Notes: generated by a model not told the origin, from the sequence alone. DNA of 64,000 bases from Halobaculum litoreum (GCF_030127125.1 NZ_CP126156.1:2604001-2668000); one strand, 5' to 3'. Shown: positions 51,714 to 61,371, counted from the first letter of the stretch. Translations and numbers: made by a program.

Positions 51714-52481
51714 ATGGACCGATCCGAGTTCGTCGACCGACTCGACGAGGCACTGGACACCGACGCGTACGCCGACCTCGACGCCTCCCCGAACGGCCTG
51801 CAGGTCGGGTCGCGGGCCGGCGAGGTCGACACCGTCGCGTTCGCCGTCGACGCGGTCGGGGCGACCGCCGCGGCCGCCGTCGAGCGCGGCGCCGACGCGC
51901 TCGTCGCCCACCACGGCGTCGTCTGGGGCGGCCTCGACCGCGTGACCGGCCGCGAGTACGACCGGATCGAACCGCTCGTCGCCAACGACGTGGCGCTGTA
52001 CGTGTCGCACCTCCCGCTCGACGGGCACCAGTCGCTCGGCAACGCCGCCGGCGTCGCCGACGTGCTCGGCCTCGTCGACCGCGAGCCGTTCGGCGAACTC
52101 GGCCCCGAACACATCGGCCAGCGCGGCGTCCTCCCCGAGGCGACGGCCCTCGACGACCTCGCGGCGACGCTGGAGGCGGCCGTCGACCACGGCGGCGCGG
52201 GCGTGCAGGTGCTCGACACCGGCCCGGAGACGGTCGAGTCGGTCGGGATCGTCACCGGAAGCGGGAGCGACTGGCTGCGCGAGGCCGCGGACCTCGGCCT
52301 CGACGCGCTCGTCACCGGCGAGGCGAAGGGGAAACTGTACCACGAGGCGCGCGAGGCGGGCGTGTCGGTCGTCCTCGCGGGACACTACGCGACGGAGACG
52401 TTCGGTGTCCGGGCGCTCCGCGACCTCGCGGCCGAGTGGGGGCTGGAGACGACGTACGTGGACCACCCGACCGGGCTGTGA
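51714..52481 (+). CDS. Nif3-like dinuclear metal centre protein
   Basis: A 255-residue member of the YbgI/Nif3 family. DASPNGLQVGSRAGEVDTVA, DALVAHHGVVWGGLDRVTG, and LAGHYATETFG contain the His/Glu residues of the dinuclear metal site in the toroidal hexamer. Family function is uncertain. CTACATATCC upstream supports ATG 51714 as a leaderless start. Confidence 0.92.
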   Translation: MDRSEFVDRLDEALDTDAYADLDASPNGLQVGSRAGEVDTVAFAVDAVGATAAAAVERGADALVAHHGVVWGGLDRVTGREYDRIEPLVANDVALYVSHLPLDGHQSLGNAAGVADVLGLVDREPFGELGPEHIGQRGVLPEATALDDLAATLEAAVDHGGAGVQVLDTGPETVESVGIVTGSGSDWLREAADLGLDALVTGEAKGKLYHEAREAGVSVVLAGHYATETFGVRALRDLAAEWGLETTYVDHPTGL

Positions 52482-52532
52482 CCGACCGGCCGCGGGCGCC
52501 GGGGAATCGACGCTGATAGCCGGACGACCGCG

Positions 52533-52539
52533 CTTATAC
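52533..52539 (+). promoter_or_regulatory. TATA box of the transducer-rhodopsin operon
   Basis: CTTATAC, in the sequence CGCGCTTATACCGG, centres 27 nt before ATG 52563, so the transducer mRNA would be leaderless. The rhodopsin gene overlaps the transducer stop and must share this promoter. Confidence 0.65.
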
Positions 52540-52562
52540 CGGTCACCGGGGTGGTGCGCCCA

Positions 52563-54824
52563 ATGGAGTTCACGAGAGCGTGGGGAGCGCTCGCCCCGGG
52601 GTGGCTGCGACGCCGGTACGCGGCGAAGCTCACCGTCGCCCTGCTGGTCGTCGTGGTCCTCACCGTCGGCTTCGGTGCGGTCGTCCAGGCACAGACCGAC
52701 GCGCAACTGCGCGAGGACGTCCGCGACGACCTGACGACGACGGCGGCCGAACGGGCGACGACCCTCGACACGTGGCTCGGCGGCGTCGAGAGCCAGACCG
52801 AGCTGACCTCGCGCCACCCGGCGGTCGTCGCGGGCGACCCCGAACCGGTGAAGGACTACCTCGACAGCCTGCAGGCGTCGGGCGTACTCCCGTCGGGCGT
52901 CGCGGCGGTCCACTACTACGACACCGCGGACGAGCGCATCGTCACCTCGACCAGCGACGCGATGGTCGGCGTCAGCCCCGCCGAACAGGGCGCGCCGTTC
53001 GCCGAGGACCCGCCCGAGTTCTCCGGGCCGGACGACGTCCACGTGACGCGGCCGTTCGAGGTGTCCGTCGTCGACCACCCGGTCGTCGCCGTCGTCTCGC
53101 CGGTGCCGGGCGTCGAGGACCGCGCCGTCGTCTACATGGTCGACATCCAGGCGCAGGCGGCGGCGCTCACGGGCGACTCGGACACCGAGACGCTCGTCGT
53201 CGCCGGGAACGACCGCCTCGTCGCCCACCCCGACGGCGACCGGATCGCCACCGAGTTCGCCGCGGCGGCGGCGCTCGGTGACGCCCGCGGGCTCATCGAG
53301 CGCGACGGGCAGGTGATGGCGACGGCGTCGCTGTCGGCGACCGACTGGACGGTCGTCACCCGGACGCCGGCGTCGCAGGCGTTCGCGCTGGGCGACAGCG
53401 TCGCCTCCAGCATCGTCGGCCTGATCCTGCTCACGGTCGTGGGCCTCGCCGTCGTGGGCGTCACCATCGGGTCGAGCACGGTCATCTCGCTGCGCCGGAT
53501 CGCCGACCGCGCGGACGCGATGGCCGCCGGCGAGTTGGACGAGCCGATGCACACCCGCCGCGAGGACGAACTCGGCACCGTCGTCGACTCCTTCGAGTCG
53601 ATGCGGCGGTCGCTCCGGTCGACCGTCGCCGACGCCGAGGCGGCGCGCGCCGAGGCGGAGGCCGCCCGAGCGGGCGCCCGCGACGACGCCGACCGGCTCG
53701 AGGCGACCGCCGCCGACTACGGCGCGGTGATGCGCGCCGTCGCGGACGGCGACCTCACCCGGCGCGTCGACGCCGACGTCGGCAGCGACGCGATGCGGGC
53801 GGTCGGCGAGGCGTTCAACGGGATGCTCTCGTCGGTGGAGTCGACGATGGCCGACGTGAAGCGCTTCTCCGGGCACGTCGTCGACGCCGCCGAGACCGCC
53901 GACGACCGCACGGAGGACGCCCGGGCGGCGGGCGAGGCGGTCAGCGACGCCGTCGGGGAGATCGCCGCGGGCGCCGACGAGCAGGCCGCCCACCTCCACG
54001 AGGTCGAGGGGGAGATCGGACAGCTGTCGGCCTCGGCCGAGGAGGTCGCCGCGACGGTCGTCTCCGTGTCCGAGACGGCGAGCCGCGCGGCCGACGCCGG
54101 CGCGACGGGCCGCGAGACGGCCGAGGAGGCGCTCGACGAGATGGACGCCGTCCGCGAGCGGACCGACGAGACGATGGCCGAGTTGGAGGCGCTCGACGAC
54201 GAGGTGGCGGCCATCGGCGAGGTCGCCGAGGTGATCGCCGACATCGCCGAGCAGACGAACCTGCTGGCGCTGAACGCCTCCATCGAGGCCGCCCGCACGG
54301 GCGCCGAGGGCGACGGCTTCGCCGTCGTCGCCGACGAGGTGAAGGGGCTCGCCGAGGAGACGAAGGAGTCGGCCGCCGAGGTCGAACAGCGGATCGAACG
54401 CGTGCAGGCCACCACCGCCGAGACGGTCGCCGGGATGCGCGACACCGACGAGCGCGTCCGCGCGGGCGCCGAGACGGTCGCTGGCGCCATCGACTCGCTG
54501 TCGACGGTCGCCGACCACGTCGAGGGGATCGACGACGACCTCTCGGAGATCGAGCGCGCGACCGACGACCAGGCCGAGGCCGTCGAGTCGGTCGTCGGCA
54601 TGACGGAGGACGTCGCCGCCATCGGCGACGAGACGACCGCGGCCGCCGGCGACGCGGCCACCGAGACCGCCGTCCAGACGCAGTCGCTGGCGGACGTCGA
54701 CGACGCGGCGACGGACCTCGCGACCCGCGCGCGTCGCCTCCGGGGCCTGTTGACCGAGTTCGGCGTCGCGGCCGGCGCGACCGTGGACGGCGCCGTCGGC
54801 GGCCACGTGGAGGCGGACGACTGA
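52563..54824 (+). CDS. Phototaxis-type transducer (methyl-accepting protein, Htr-like)
   Basis: A 753-residue membrane receptor. TM1 is at about 23-42, a large extracellular region (about 43-275, Cache-like) follows, and TM2 is at about 279-304. Two HAMP-like regions (about 306-360 and 385-435) lead into the signalling rod. The hairpin hub [16 protein letters not shown] lies at 563-578, and [16 protein letters not shown] follows. The big outer domain is unlike HtrI and more like the HtrII of Halobacterium. The rhodopsin gene begins in its stop codon (TGATG), so the two are a photoreceptor complex. Confidence 0.93.
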   Translation: MEFTRAWGALAPGWLRRRYAAKLTVALLVVVVLTVGFGAVVQAQTDAQLREDVRDDLTTTAAERATTLDTWLGGVESQTELTSRHPAVVAGDPEPVKDYLDSLQASGVLPSGVAAVHYYDTADERIVTSTSDAMVGVSPAEQGAPFAEDPPEFSGPDDVHVTRPFEVSVVDHPVVAVVSPVPGVEDRAVVYMVDIQAQAAALTGDSDTETLVVAGNDRLVAHPDGDRIATEFAAAAALGDARGLIERDGQVMATASLSATDWTVVTRTPASQAFALGDSVASSIVGLILLTVVGLAVVGVTIGSSTVISLRRIADRADAMAAGELDEPMHTRREDELGTVVDSFESMRRSLRSTVADAEAARAEAEAARAGARDDADRLEATAADYGAVMRAVADGDLTRRVDADVGSDAMRAVGEAFNGMLSSVESTMADVKRFSGHVVDAAETADDRTEDARAAGEAVSDAVGEIAAGADEQAAHLHEVEGEIGQLSASAEEVAATVVSVSETASRAADAGATGRETAEEALDEMDAVRERTDETMAELEALDDEVAAIGEVAEVIADIAEQTNLLALNASIEAARTGAEGDGFAVVADEVKGLAEETKESAAEVEQRIERVQATTAETVAGMRDTDERVRAGAETVAGAIDSLSTVADHVEGIDDDLSEIERATDDQAEAVESVVGMTEDVAAIGDETTAAAGDAATETAVQTQSLADVDDAATDLATRARRLRGLLTEFGVAAGATVDGAVGGHVEADD

Positions 54825-55549
54825 TGGTCGAGACCACGACGACGACGTGGTTGTGGCTCGGCTTCGCCGGGATGGCGCTCGGGACGGTGCCGCCCCTGTG
54901 GCAACTCGTCGCCGACCGCGCGCCCGAGCGGCGAGGGCACTACCTCGCCCTCGCGGGCATCACCGGCGTCGCCGCCGTCGCGTACGGCGGGATGGCGCTG
55001 GGCGTCGGGACGGTCGCGGTCGACGGGCGCCCGCTGTACACGCTCCGGTACGCCGACTGGCTCGTGACGACCCTGCTGCTCGTCGGCTACCTCTGGCTCG
55101 TGGCGGGTGCCGGGCGCCGGGCGCTCGCCCGCCTGCTCGTGCTCGACGCCGCGGTGATCCTGCTGGGGACGGCGGCGGTCGTCCTCCCCGACCCGGTCCG
55201 GTTCGTCGCGTTCGCGCTCGGCGGGCTGGCGTTCCTCGGGCTCGCGCGCGAGCTGGTCGTCACGGTCCCCCGGCGGGCGGCGTTCGCCGGGCCGGTCGCG
55301 GCGGCGACGTTCGAGAAGCTCCGCAACGTGACGGTCGTGCTGTGGGCGCTGTACCCCGTCGTCTGGCTGCTCGGACCCGCCGGCGTCGGCGTGCTGCTGC
55401 CCGCGACGGAGGTGCTCGTGTTCGTCTACCTCGACGTCGTCGCCAAGGCCGGGTTCGTCGTCCTCGCGGTGAACGGGCTCGCGGCCGCCGGGAGCGTCGG
55501 CGAGGGCGCCCCGGCCGCCGACGAGGCCCCCGCTTCGACCGCCGACTGA
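54824..55549 (+). CDS. Sensory rhodopsin (type 1 microbial rhodopsin)
   Basis: A 241-residue seven-helix retinal protein. Schiff-base Lys208 lies in LDVVAKAGF. Helix C is LRYADWLVTTLLLVGY, with counterion Asp78 and Thr82/83. The proton-donor position (Asp96 in bacteriorhodopsin) is Tyr89, so it is a sensor rather than a pump. The pocket has Val111, Gly133/134 and Phe137 at the positions of bR Met118, Ser141/Thr142 and Met145, resembling sensory rhodopsin II. Ala207, where SRII has Thr204, is unlike SRII. It overlaps the transducer gene by one base. Confidence 0.9.
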   Translation: MVETTTTTWLWLGFAGMALGTVPPLWQLVADRAPERRGHYLALAGITGVAAVAYGGMALGVGTVAVDGRPLYTLRYADWLVTTLLLVGYLWLVAGAGRRALARLLVLDAAVILLGTAAVVLPDPVRFVAFALGGLAFLGLARELVVTVPRRAAFAGPVAAATFEKLRNVTVVLWALYPVVWLLGPAGVGVLLPATEVLVFVYLDVVAKAGFVVLAVNGLAAAGSVGEGAPAADEAPASTAD

Positions 55550-55626
55550 GCCGCGCGGTCGCGGCGCCGCCACCGCGCGACGGACGAACCACGCGGTTCA
55601 AGCGCCCCGCGGTCGCACCCCCGACA

Positions 55627-56703
55627 ATGAGCGACGAGGGCGACGGCGACCACGGCCACGGCCACGACGGGGACGACGAGTCGGCGACCGGCTACGAGAC
55701 GCCCCGCCGCGAGGCGTTCGACCACGACCCGCTGGGCCACAGCCGGGTCGCCGGCGGGATGACCGTCGGCGAGCTGGTCGAGCAGTACGGCCACGCGGGC
55801 ATCGGCGCCGAGTCCGTCCACGAGGCGGCCGACGTGCTGTCGACGATGTGGGCCGACGACGACTGCACCGTGTTCGTCTCGCTGGCGGGCGCGATGGTCC
55901 CCACCGGGATGCGCCGCATCGTCGCGGACCTGATCCGCGACGGCTACGTCGACGCCCTGATCACCACCGGGGCGAACCTCACCCACGACGCCATCGAGGC
56001 GATCGGCGGGAAACACCACCACGGGGAGGAGCGGCAGGCGGGGAAGACGCTGCGCGAACACGACGAGCAGCTGCGCGACGAGGAGGTCGACCGCATCTAC
56101 AACGTCTACCTCCCGCAGGAGCACTTCGCCGAGTTCGAGGCGCACCTCCGCGACGAGGTGTTCCCGCCGCTTGCCGAGCAGGACGGGGCCGTCTCCATCG
56201 CCGAACTGTGCGCGGAGCTCGGCCGGGCGAACGCCGAGGTGAACGACCGCGAGAACGTCGCCGAGGGCCCCGGCGTCGCCGCCGCGGCGTACGAACACGA
56301 CGTGCCCGTCTACTGTCCCGCCGTGCAGGACTCCGTGCTCGGCCTGCAGGCGTGGATGTACGCGCAGACGTCGGACCTGACGCTGGACGCGCTGGCGGAC
56401 ATGACGCCGCTGACGGACCAGGCGTTCGACGCCGACACCGCGGGCTGTCTGCTTGTCGGCGGCGGCGTGCCGAAGAACTTCACGCTCCAGACGATGCTCG
56501 TGACGCCGCGGGCGTACGACTACGCGGTGCAGGTGACGATGGACCCCGAGGCGACGGGCGGGCTCTCGGGAGCGACGCTGGAGGAGGCGCGCTCGTGGGG
56601 GAAGTTGGAGAAGGACGCGCGGAACGCGTCCGTGTACGGCGACGCGACGGTGTTCCTCCCGCTGTTGGTGGCGGCGGCGCGCGAACGTGTCGAAGCCGAG
56701 TAG
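55627..56703 (+). CDS. Deoxyhypusine synthase
   Basis: A 358-residue enzyme that modifies aIF5A on Lys36. TTGANLTHDAIEAIGG (NAD site), VYCPAVQDSVLGLQ and the catalytic Lys326 in SWGKLEKDA followed by VYGDATVFLPLL match the family. The N-terminus has a His/Asp-rich extension (GDGDHGHGHDGDD). It is separated from the aIF5A-agmatinase pair by Nif3-like and the photoreceptor genes, but completes the pathway in the window. In haloarchaea agmatine may be the butylamine donor. Confidence 0.95.
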   Translation: MSDEGDGDHGHGHDGDDESATGYETPRREAFDHDPLGHSRVAGGMTVGELVEQYGHAGIGAESVHEAADVLSTMWADDDCTVFVSLAGAMVPTGMRRIVADLIRDGYVDALITTGANLTHDAIEAIGGKHHHGEERQAGKTLREHDEQLRDEEVDRIYNVYLPQEHFAEFEAHLRDEVFPPLAEQDGAVSIAELCAELGRANAEVNDRENVAEGPGVAAAAYEHDVPVYCPAVQDSVLGLQAWMYAQTSDLTLDALADMTPLTDQAFDADTAGCLLVGGGVPKNFTLQTMLVTPRAYDYAVQVTMDPEATGGLSGATLEEARSWGKLEKDARNASVYGDATVFLPLLVAAARERVEAE

Positions 56704-56718
56704 ACGACTGGTAGCCGT

Positions 56719-56826
56719 CTAGTCGACGAGGCCTTCCTCCCGTACGTGTCGTTCGAGGTCCTCTTCGCTGTCGAAGCCCCTGCCACAGTCGTGGCAGAAG
56801 ACGCGGTCGGAGCCGGTGAGACTCAT
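56719..56826 (-). CDS. Tiny C2H2 zinc-finger protein
   Basis: A 35-residue protein. RVFCHDCGRGFDSEEDLERH is a near-complete C2H2 finger (CxxC then the second-half residues and a His), ending in GLVD. It lies convergent to the deoxyhypusine synthase gene, 15 nt apart. Haloarchaea encode many such micro-proteins. A CGGTAAACG promoter box with flanking inverted repeats lies upstream. Confidence 0.7.
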   Translation of the reverse strand: MSLTGSDRVFCHDCGRGFDSEEDLERHVREEGLVD

Positions 56827-56868
56827 GTGTGTCAGTAGCACACGCACCCAAGCGTCTTGAACCCGGTG

Positions 56869-56898
56869 ACTCGCGACAACGTTTACCGAGTCGCGAGT
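56869..56898. promoter_or_regulatory. Nine-base inverted repeat around a TATA-like box
   Basis: ACTCGCGAC (56869-56877) and GTCGCGAGT (56890-56898) are perfect inverse copies separated by 12 nt, AACGTTTACCGA. The AT-rich spacer may be the promoter for the finger gene at 56826, so the arms may be an operator. A terminator for the ATP-grasp gene is the other reading. Confidence 0.5.
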
Positions 56899-56935
56899 GA
56901 GCGCTGACAGGAGCGGTCGCCGGGGCGCCGCGGCC

Positions 56936-58189
56936 TCACGAGCCGTCCGGGCGGCCGCGGCGGAGCCGGTCGGGCAGGGGGAGCCGGTCGAACGGGAGGT
57001 CGGGGAGGACGTTGCGGACGCCGGCGAGGAACGGCCACGGGTCGTCGAGCGTGAGGTAGTCGAACCGCGGCTCCGCGGCGATCGACGAGCCGATCTCCCA
57101 CAGCGTTCGCGCGACCGACGGCCGGGGGACGTGCGGGGAGTCCTCGGTCAGCACGCTGATCAGGTAGCCCAACTCCCCGTGGAGCATGTGGGTGCCGACG
57201 CCCAGGTCGTAGTCGGGGTCGATCTCGTCGGCCCGCCCGGTCGCGGCGAGCCAGTAGTACCACGGGTAGTCCGCGCCGGCGGCGACCGTCGAGGGGAGCG
57301 ACTGCCACATCCGGGGGTTGATCTCGGTGAGGACGTACTCCCCGGTGTCGGCGTCGCGCATGTACTCGATGCACGCGAGGCCGTGCCAGTCGAGTTCCGC
57401 GAGCAGTTTCCGGCCGACCGACTCCAGCTCCGGGTCGGAGATGGAGCGCCGGTAGACGCCGCCGCCGCCGGTGTAGGAGTTGCCGCGGATCTGGCGGTGT
57501 TGGAACGTCGCCAGCGGCTCGCCACGGTCGTACAGCCCGGTGAACATGAACTCCCCGTCGGTCTCGACGAACTCCTGCACGATCGGGTCGTGGCGCATCG
57601 TCGTGCGGATCCCCTCGACGTCCGGGGTCACGCCGTTGCCGACGTGGCAGATGTTCTTGACTACGTCCATGTCCGACGGCCCGAGTTCCTCGAGGTACGC
57701 GTCCGTGAGGACGTTGTACCGCGACTTGATCAGGAGTTTGTCGCTCCAGTCGTCGACGTCGGCGAGCCGCCGGGTCTCCGGCACGGGGACGCCGGCCGCC
57801 TCGGCGGCCGCCGCGAGCAGGAGCCGGTCGTGGACGCGCTCCAACTGCGGCATCGTCGGGACGACCAACGAGACGTGCTCGGAGAACTCGGCCTCGTAGC
57901 GCGAGAGGACGTAACAGTCCTCCGGGCGCACGGGGATCACCGTCCGGACGTCGTCGCGTTCACAGATCGCGAGGAGGGCGTCGCGGTAGGCCAGCAGATC
58001 CGCTCTGGGGTCCGGGAGCGCGACCGACTCGTCGCAGTAGCGCGAGGCGGCCGCCGGAACCCCCGGCTTCTCGGAGGCGACGACCGAGCCGATCCCCCGG
58101 CGCGCGAGCGAGCGGAGGCACGTGTAGCTGGAGGCGTCGTGGCCCGTAGGGATCAGCGCCCGGTCCGTCGTCCGGCGCGTGGAACTCAT
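56936..58189 (-). CDS. ATP-grasp ligase-like protein
   Basis: A 417-residue protein with an ATP-grasp fold. The N-terminal domain opens ALIPTGHDASSYTCLRSLAR, the lid has DKLLIKSRYN, and the C-terminal catalytic region contains HGLACIEYMRD and VLTEINPRMWQS, the Glu/Asn-Arg metal-ATP motif. Such ligases join a carboxylate and an amine or thiol; the substrate is not predictable. It is single and read leftward. Confidence 0.82.
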   Translation of the reverse strand: MSSTRRTTDRALIPTGHDASSYTCLRSLARRGIGSVVASEKPGVPAAASRYCDESVALPDPRADLLAYRDALLAICERDDVRTVIPVRPEDCYVLSRYEAEFSEHVSLVVPTMPQLERVHDRLLLAAAAEAAGVPVPETRRLADVDDWSDKLLIKSRYNVLTDAYLEELGPSDMDVVKNICHVGNGVTPDVEGIRTTMRHDPIVQEFVETDGEFMFTGLYDRGEPLATFQHRQIRGNSYTGGGGVYRRSISDPELESVGRKLLAELDWHGLACIEYMRDADTGEYVLTEINPRMWQSLPSTVAAGADYPWYYWLAATGRADEIDPDYDLGVGTHMLHGELGYLISVLTEDSPHVPRPSVARTLWEIGSSIAAEPRFDYLTLDDPWPFLAGVRNVLPDLPFDRLPLPDRLRRGRPDGS

Positions 58190-58350
58190 CGACCGCGAGT
58201 TCGTCCCCGCGGTCGATTAGTATGCGGAGCCAAGGTCCGCGTACGGCGATCGTAACCGATCCTCGGCCGCACGCGGGGTCGCGGGCGACCGCCGACGGGC
58301 CGCCCGCACGGCGCCGCCCGGATCGCCCCCGATTCGCCCGCGTCGACCGG

Positions 58351-59958
58351 CTACGTCGCCGGTAAGCTCACACGAACCGCGGGGCGCGCGGTGCCGTTCG
58401 CGGCGGGGTCGCTCCCGTCGGCCTCCTGGACCACGTACCGCTGGCCGACCATCGGGTCGAGCAGGCTGTCGACGGGCGCGCGGTCGTCGCGCAACAGGGG
58501 GACGTCGTCGGTCGGGGGCGCGGCCGCGTAGTCGCGGACCTCCGCCGACAGGTCGATGCCGACGTCGCGCCGGTCGTTGCGCGCGAGCAGCTGCGCCTCG
58601 GTGAGCCGGGTGCCGTTCTTCGTCGCCACCACCTCGATGTTCTGGACGACGCCGCCGCCGACGGTCGGGAACGCGTACACCTGCGGGAACACCGCCTCCA
58701 TCGTGCGGTACTCCGCGCGGTAGAACTGCGAGGCCGGGCCGCTGGCGGCCGAGATGACGTTCGCGAACAGGATGCCGTCGTCGTCGAGCCGGCTGCTCGC
58801 CAACTGCATGAACTCCCGCGTCGTCAGCTCGAACGGCACCTTGTCCTTCTGGTAGGCGTCCATCACGATCAGGTCGTACGTCTCGTTCGTCTCCCGGAGG
58901 AACTCCCGCCCGCCGGCGTTGTGGACCCGGAGGCGGTCGGACTCCTCGACGCGGAAGTACTCCTTCGCGGCCGCGATGACCTCGGGGTCGATCTCGACCA
59001 CGTCGACGGTGACGTCGTAGTCGTTCACGAACCGCTTCGGCCCGGTGAAGCCGCCGCCGCCGACGAACAGCACCCGGTCGATCTCGTCGGGGTCGTCCGC
59101 GAACAGCATCGGGAGGTGGAAGTAGCGGGTGTAGGTGAACACGTGGCGGTTCGGCTCGTTCAGGTCCATCGCGCTGTGGCGCTGGCCGTCGAGGTACAGC
59201 GTCCGGGTGTCGCCCAGATCGACCACTTGGAGCTCCTGGTACGGCGTCTGCGTCTCGTACACGACGCGTCCCTCGACGGTGTAGCCCGCGGCGCCGGTCG
59301 CCGCCGAGACGACGAGCAGGACCGCGACGAACCCCGTCACGGTGGCGCGCTCGCGGCCGATCGGCCGGCTGATCGCCAGCGCCGTCACGACCGAGATGGC
59401 GCCGAACACCAGCGCGATCTGGTCGATCCCGAGCGACGGGATGAGGAAGTAGGTGGTCGCGAACGCGCCGACGATGCTGCCGACGGTGCCGAGCATGTAC
59501 ACGTGGCCGGACGCCTCGCCCAGCCCCTCCTTCGCGGACAGCTCCGCCGCGTACGGGCTGACGTACCCGAGGAGGTAGGTGGGGGGCCCGAACAGGATCA
59601 CGACCGCCGGGAGCGACGCGACGCGACTGGGGAGGGGGAACCCGGAGGTCGCCCGGAGCATCAGGTCGCCGACGAGGATCAGGCCGGCGACGTACGCGGC
59701 GGTGAGGAGGAACACCCGCGCCATCCGCCCGTTCGTCGCGCGCTCGGCCGCCTGCTTGCCGCCGCGGTGGTAGCCGTAGCTCAGGGCCGCGAGGAACACG
59801 CCGATGATGGTGCCCCACGTGTAGATGCTGCTGCCGAACTGGGGGGCGATCATGCGGCCGGCGAGGATCTCGAGGCCCATGCTCGCGACGCCGGAGACGA
59901 ACACCGCCGTCTCCGGCTTGCTCAAACGGAGGGACTCCAGCGCCCGCGTCTCGGTCAT
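58351..59958 (-). CDS. Membrane-fused spermidine synthase-like protein
   Basis: A 535-residue protein with an N-terminal half of seven or more membrane helices (residues about 17-225) and a C-terminal Rossmann domain. The latter has FVGGGGFTGPKRFV and VDVVEIDPEV, then LIVMDAYQ, as in aminopropyltransferases. The membrane-fused form is common in archaea and bacteria, and a role in polyamine synthesis is uncertain, since several active-site residues are not obvious. ATG 59958 is preferred to GTG 59970. Confidence 0.82.
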   Translation of the reverse strand: MTETRALESLRLSKPETAVFVSGVASMGLEILAGRMIAPQFGSSIYTWGTIIGVFLAALSYGYHRGGKQAAERATNGRMARVFLLTAAYVAGLILVGDLMLRATSGFPLPSRVASLPAVVILFGPPTYLLGYVSPYAAELSAKEGLGEASGHVYMLGTVGSIVGAFATTYFLIPSLGIDQIALVFGAISVVTALAISRPIGRERATVTGFVAVLLVVSAATGAAGYTVEGRVVYETQTPYQELQVVDLGDTRTLYLDGQRHSAMDLNEPNRHVFTYTRYFHLPMLFADDPDEIDRVLFVGGGGFTGPKRFVNDYDVTVDVVEIDPEVIAAAKEYFRVEESDRLRVHNAGGREFLRETNETYDLIVMDAYQKDKVPFELTTREFMQLASSRLDDDGILFANVISAASGPASQFYRAEYRTMEAVFPQVYAFPTVGGGVVQNIEVVATKNGTRLTEAQLLARNDRRDVGIDLSAEVRDYAAAPPTDDVPLLRDDRAPVDSLLDPMVGQRYVVQEADGSDPAANGTARPAVRVSLPAT

Positions 59959-60264
59959 TGTCGGTGCCACGGGGCGGAGGGGGATAACTGTTCGACGGAG
60001 AGGAGAAACGCACTTGCGTCGCCGCGGGGTAGGTCGGCGTGGCCGATGACGAGGCCACCGCTCCGAGCCCGGGTGGCACCGGCGCCGTGACGAGCCCTAT
60101 GAGTGCCGAGGCCAGCCTTCTCCACCGACTGTCGGCACGGCGCGGTCGTCGTTCCCGTCGGGTTCGCCGTACCGTCCCGCCACCCGCGAGGGCCGAACGG
60201 GGTGGGTACGCTCGCGACGCGACTCGGTCGTTGGCGCTCCCCGGCGACGGTGTCCGACCGCACC
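59959..60264. other. Intergenic stretch without a recognised gene
   Basis: No protein-like frame, tRNA or clear promoter is evident. It separates two leftward genes. GGGGATAACTG near 59983 and GACGGAGAGGAG are the most AT-rich part and may be the promoter of the spermidine-synthase-like gene. Confidence 0.4.
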
Positions 60265-61188
60265 TCACCCGGTGTCCGGCCCGCCCGGCGACTCGGCGTC
60301 GGCCGCCGGGAGCACGAGGGAGTCGGACCGGTCCGTCAGGCGGCCGGTGGCGACGAGCCCGAACGCGACCAGCCAGACGACGGCGGTCTCGACGACGACG
60401 AACTCCGTGACGGTCTGTGCCGTCACGTCCGCGAAGAAGACGGTGACGAACGCGTTGGTCCCGGCGTTGATGCCGGCGTGGAACAGGACGTCGAGGAGGA
60501 GGCTCCCCCCGGTGCCGTTGTACGCCCACGTGAACACGATCGAGATGCCGACGGTCCGAACCACGTACAGGAGGATCGCGACGGGGTCGCCGGTGCCGGT
60601 CGCGGGGAGGGCCACGCCCGGCACGAAGAACATCGGCAGGTGCCAGAGGGCCCACGCCAGCCCGACGACGAGACTCGCGACGAGCGGCCCGTGTCGCGCC
60701 TGGAGTTCGGGGAGCGCGAACCCGCGCCACCCCGCCTCCTCCGCGAGCGGCCCCGTCGGGACGGCGAGCGCGAACCGGACGACGTAGACGAGCGGGAGCG
60801 TCGCCAGCAACGCGGGCGTCACCGACACCGGGACGCTCCTGATGAGGGTGTAGCCCGCGTACGTCGCCCCGAACACGGCCGGCCAGACGAGCACCGCGAC
60901 GGCGTACCACCGCCACCCGACCCGCCACTTGCCGAACCGGGCGAGCAGGTCGCGGACCGCGCCCCGGCCGTCCGAGAGCCACAGGACGGCGACGGCGGCC
61001 ACCGTCGGGCCGAACGCTCCCAACAGGAGGCCGGCGAGCGCCCACAGGGGGACGTCGAACGTCAACAGGCCTTGGAGCGGCCCGACGAGCGGGATCCACA
61101 GCGCCCAGGTGAACGCGTATGTCAAAACGAAGAACGCCCCCAGCGGTCGGTCGGCGACCGCGCGCCGAACCCGAGTGTACCCGTTCAC
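60265..61188 (-). CDS. CPBP-family intramembrane metalloprotease (second)
   Basis: A 307-residue polytopic protein. PLAEEAGWRGFALPEL is the EExxWR motif, followed by WALWHLPMFFVPG and FHAGINAGTN. It is longer and more divergent than the CPBP gene at 3997 and fits the ABI/CPBP subfamily. GTG 61188 is chosen because GTTTATCAG on the minus strand at about 61213-61219 lies 26-28 nt upstream. Confidence 0.87.
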   Translation of the reverse strand: MNGYTRVRRAVADRPLGAFFVLTYAFTWALWIPLVGPLQGLLTFDVPLWALAGLLLGAFGPTVAAVAVLWLSDGRGAVRDLLARFGKWRVGWRWYAVAVLVWPAVFGATYAGYTLIRSVPVSVTPALLATLPLVYVVRFALAVPTGPLAEEAGWRGFALPELQARHGPLVASLVVGLAWALWHLPMFFVPGVALPATGTGDPVAILLYVVRTVGISIVFTWAYNGTGGSLLLDVLFHAGINAGTNAFVTVFFADVTAQTVTEFVVVETAVVWLVAFGLVATGRLTDRSDSLVLPAADAESPGGPDTG

Positions 61189-61371
61189 TTTGCGCCGGTG
61201 GACGGCTCGGCTGATAAACGTACCCCCGGACCCCCGTACGTCGCGGGGGCGCGCGCCGGTCCACGGACCCGCTCGGCGGTCGCCCGAGTCGCACGGCCGG
61301 ACCCCGGTCGGCCGTTCCGACGGGGGCGGCACGCACACCCTGTCTATATCCCCACGGGCCGTACGGATCCC

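Noticed and set aside
51003..54806. A 1267-codon open frame on the minus strand
   Set aside because: It is antisense to agmatinase, Nif3-like and the transducer, all with strong family motifs. The sequence is Arg/Gly/Val-rich with no domains, as expected from high GC.
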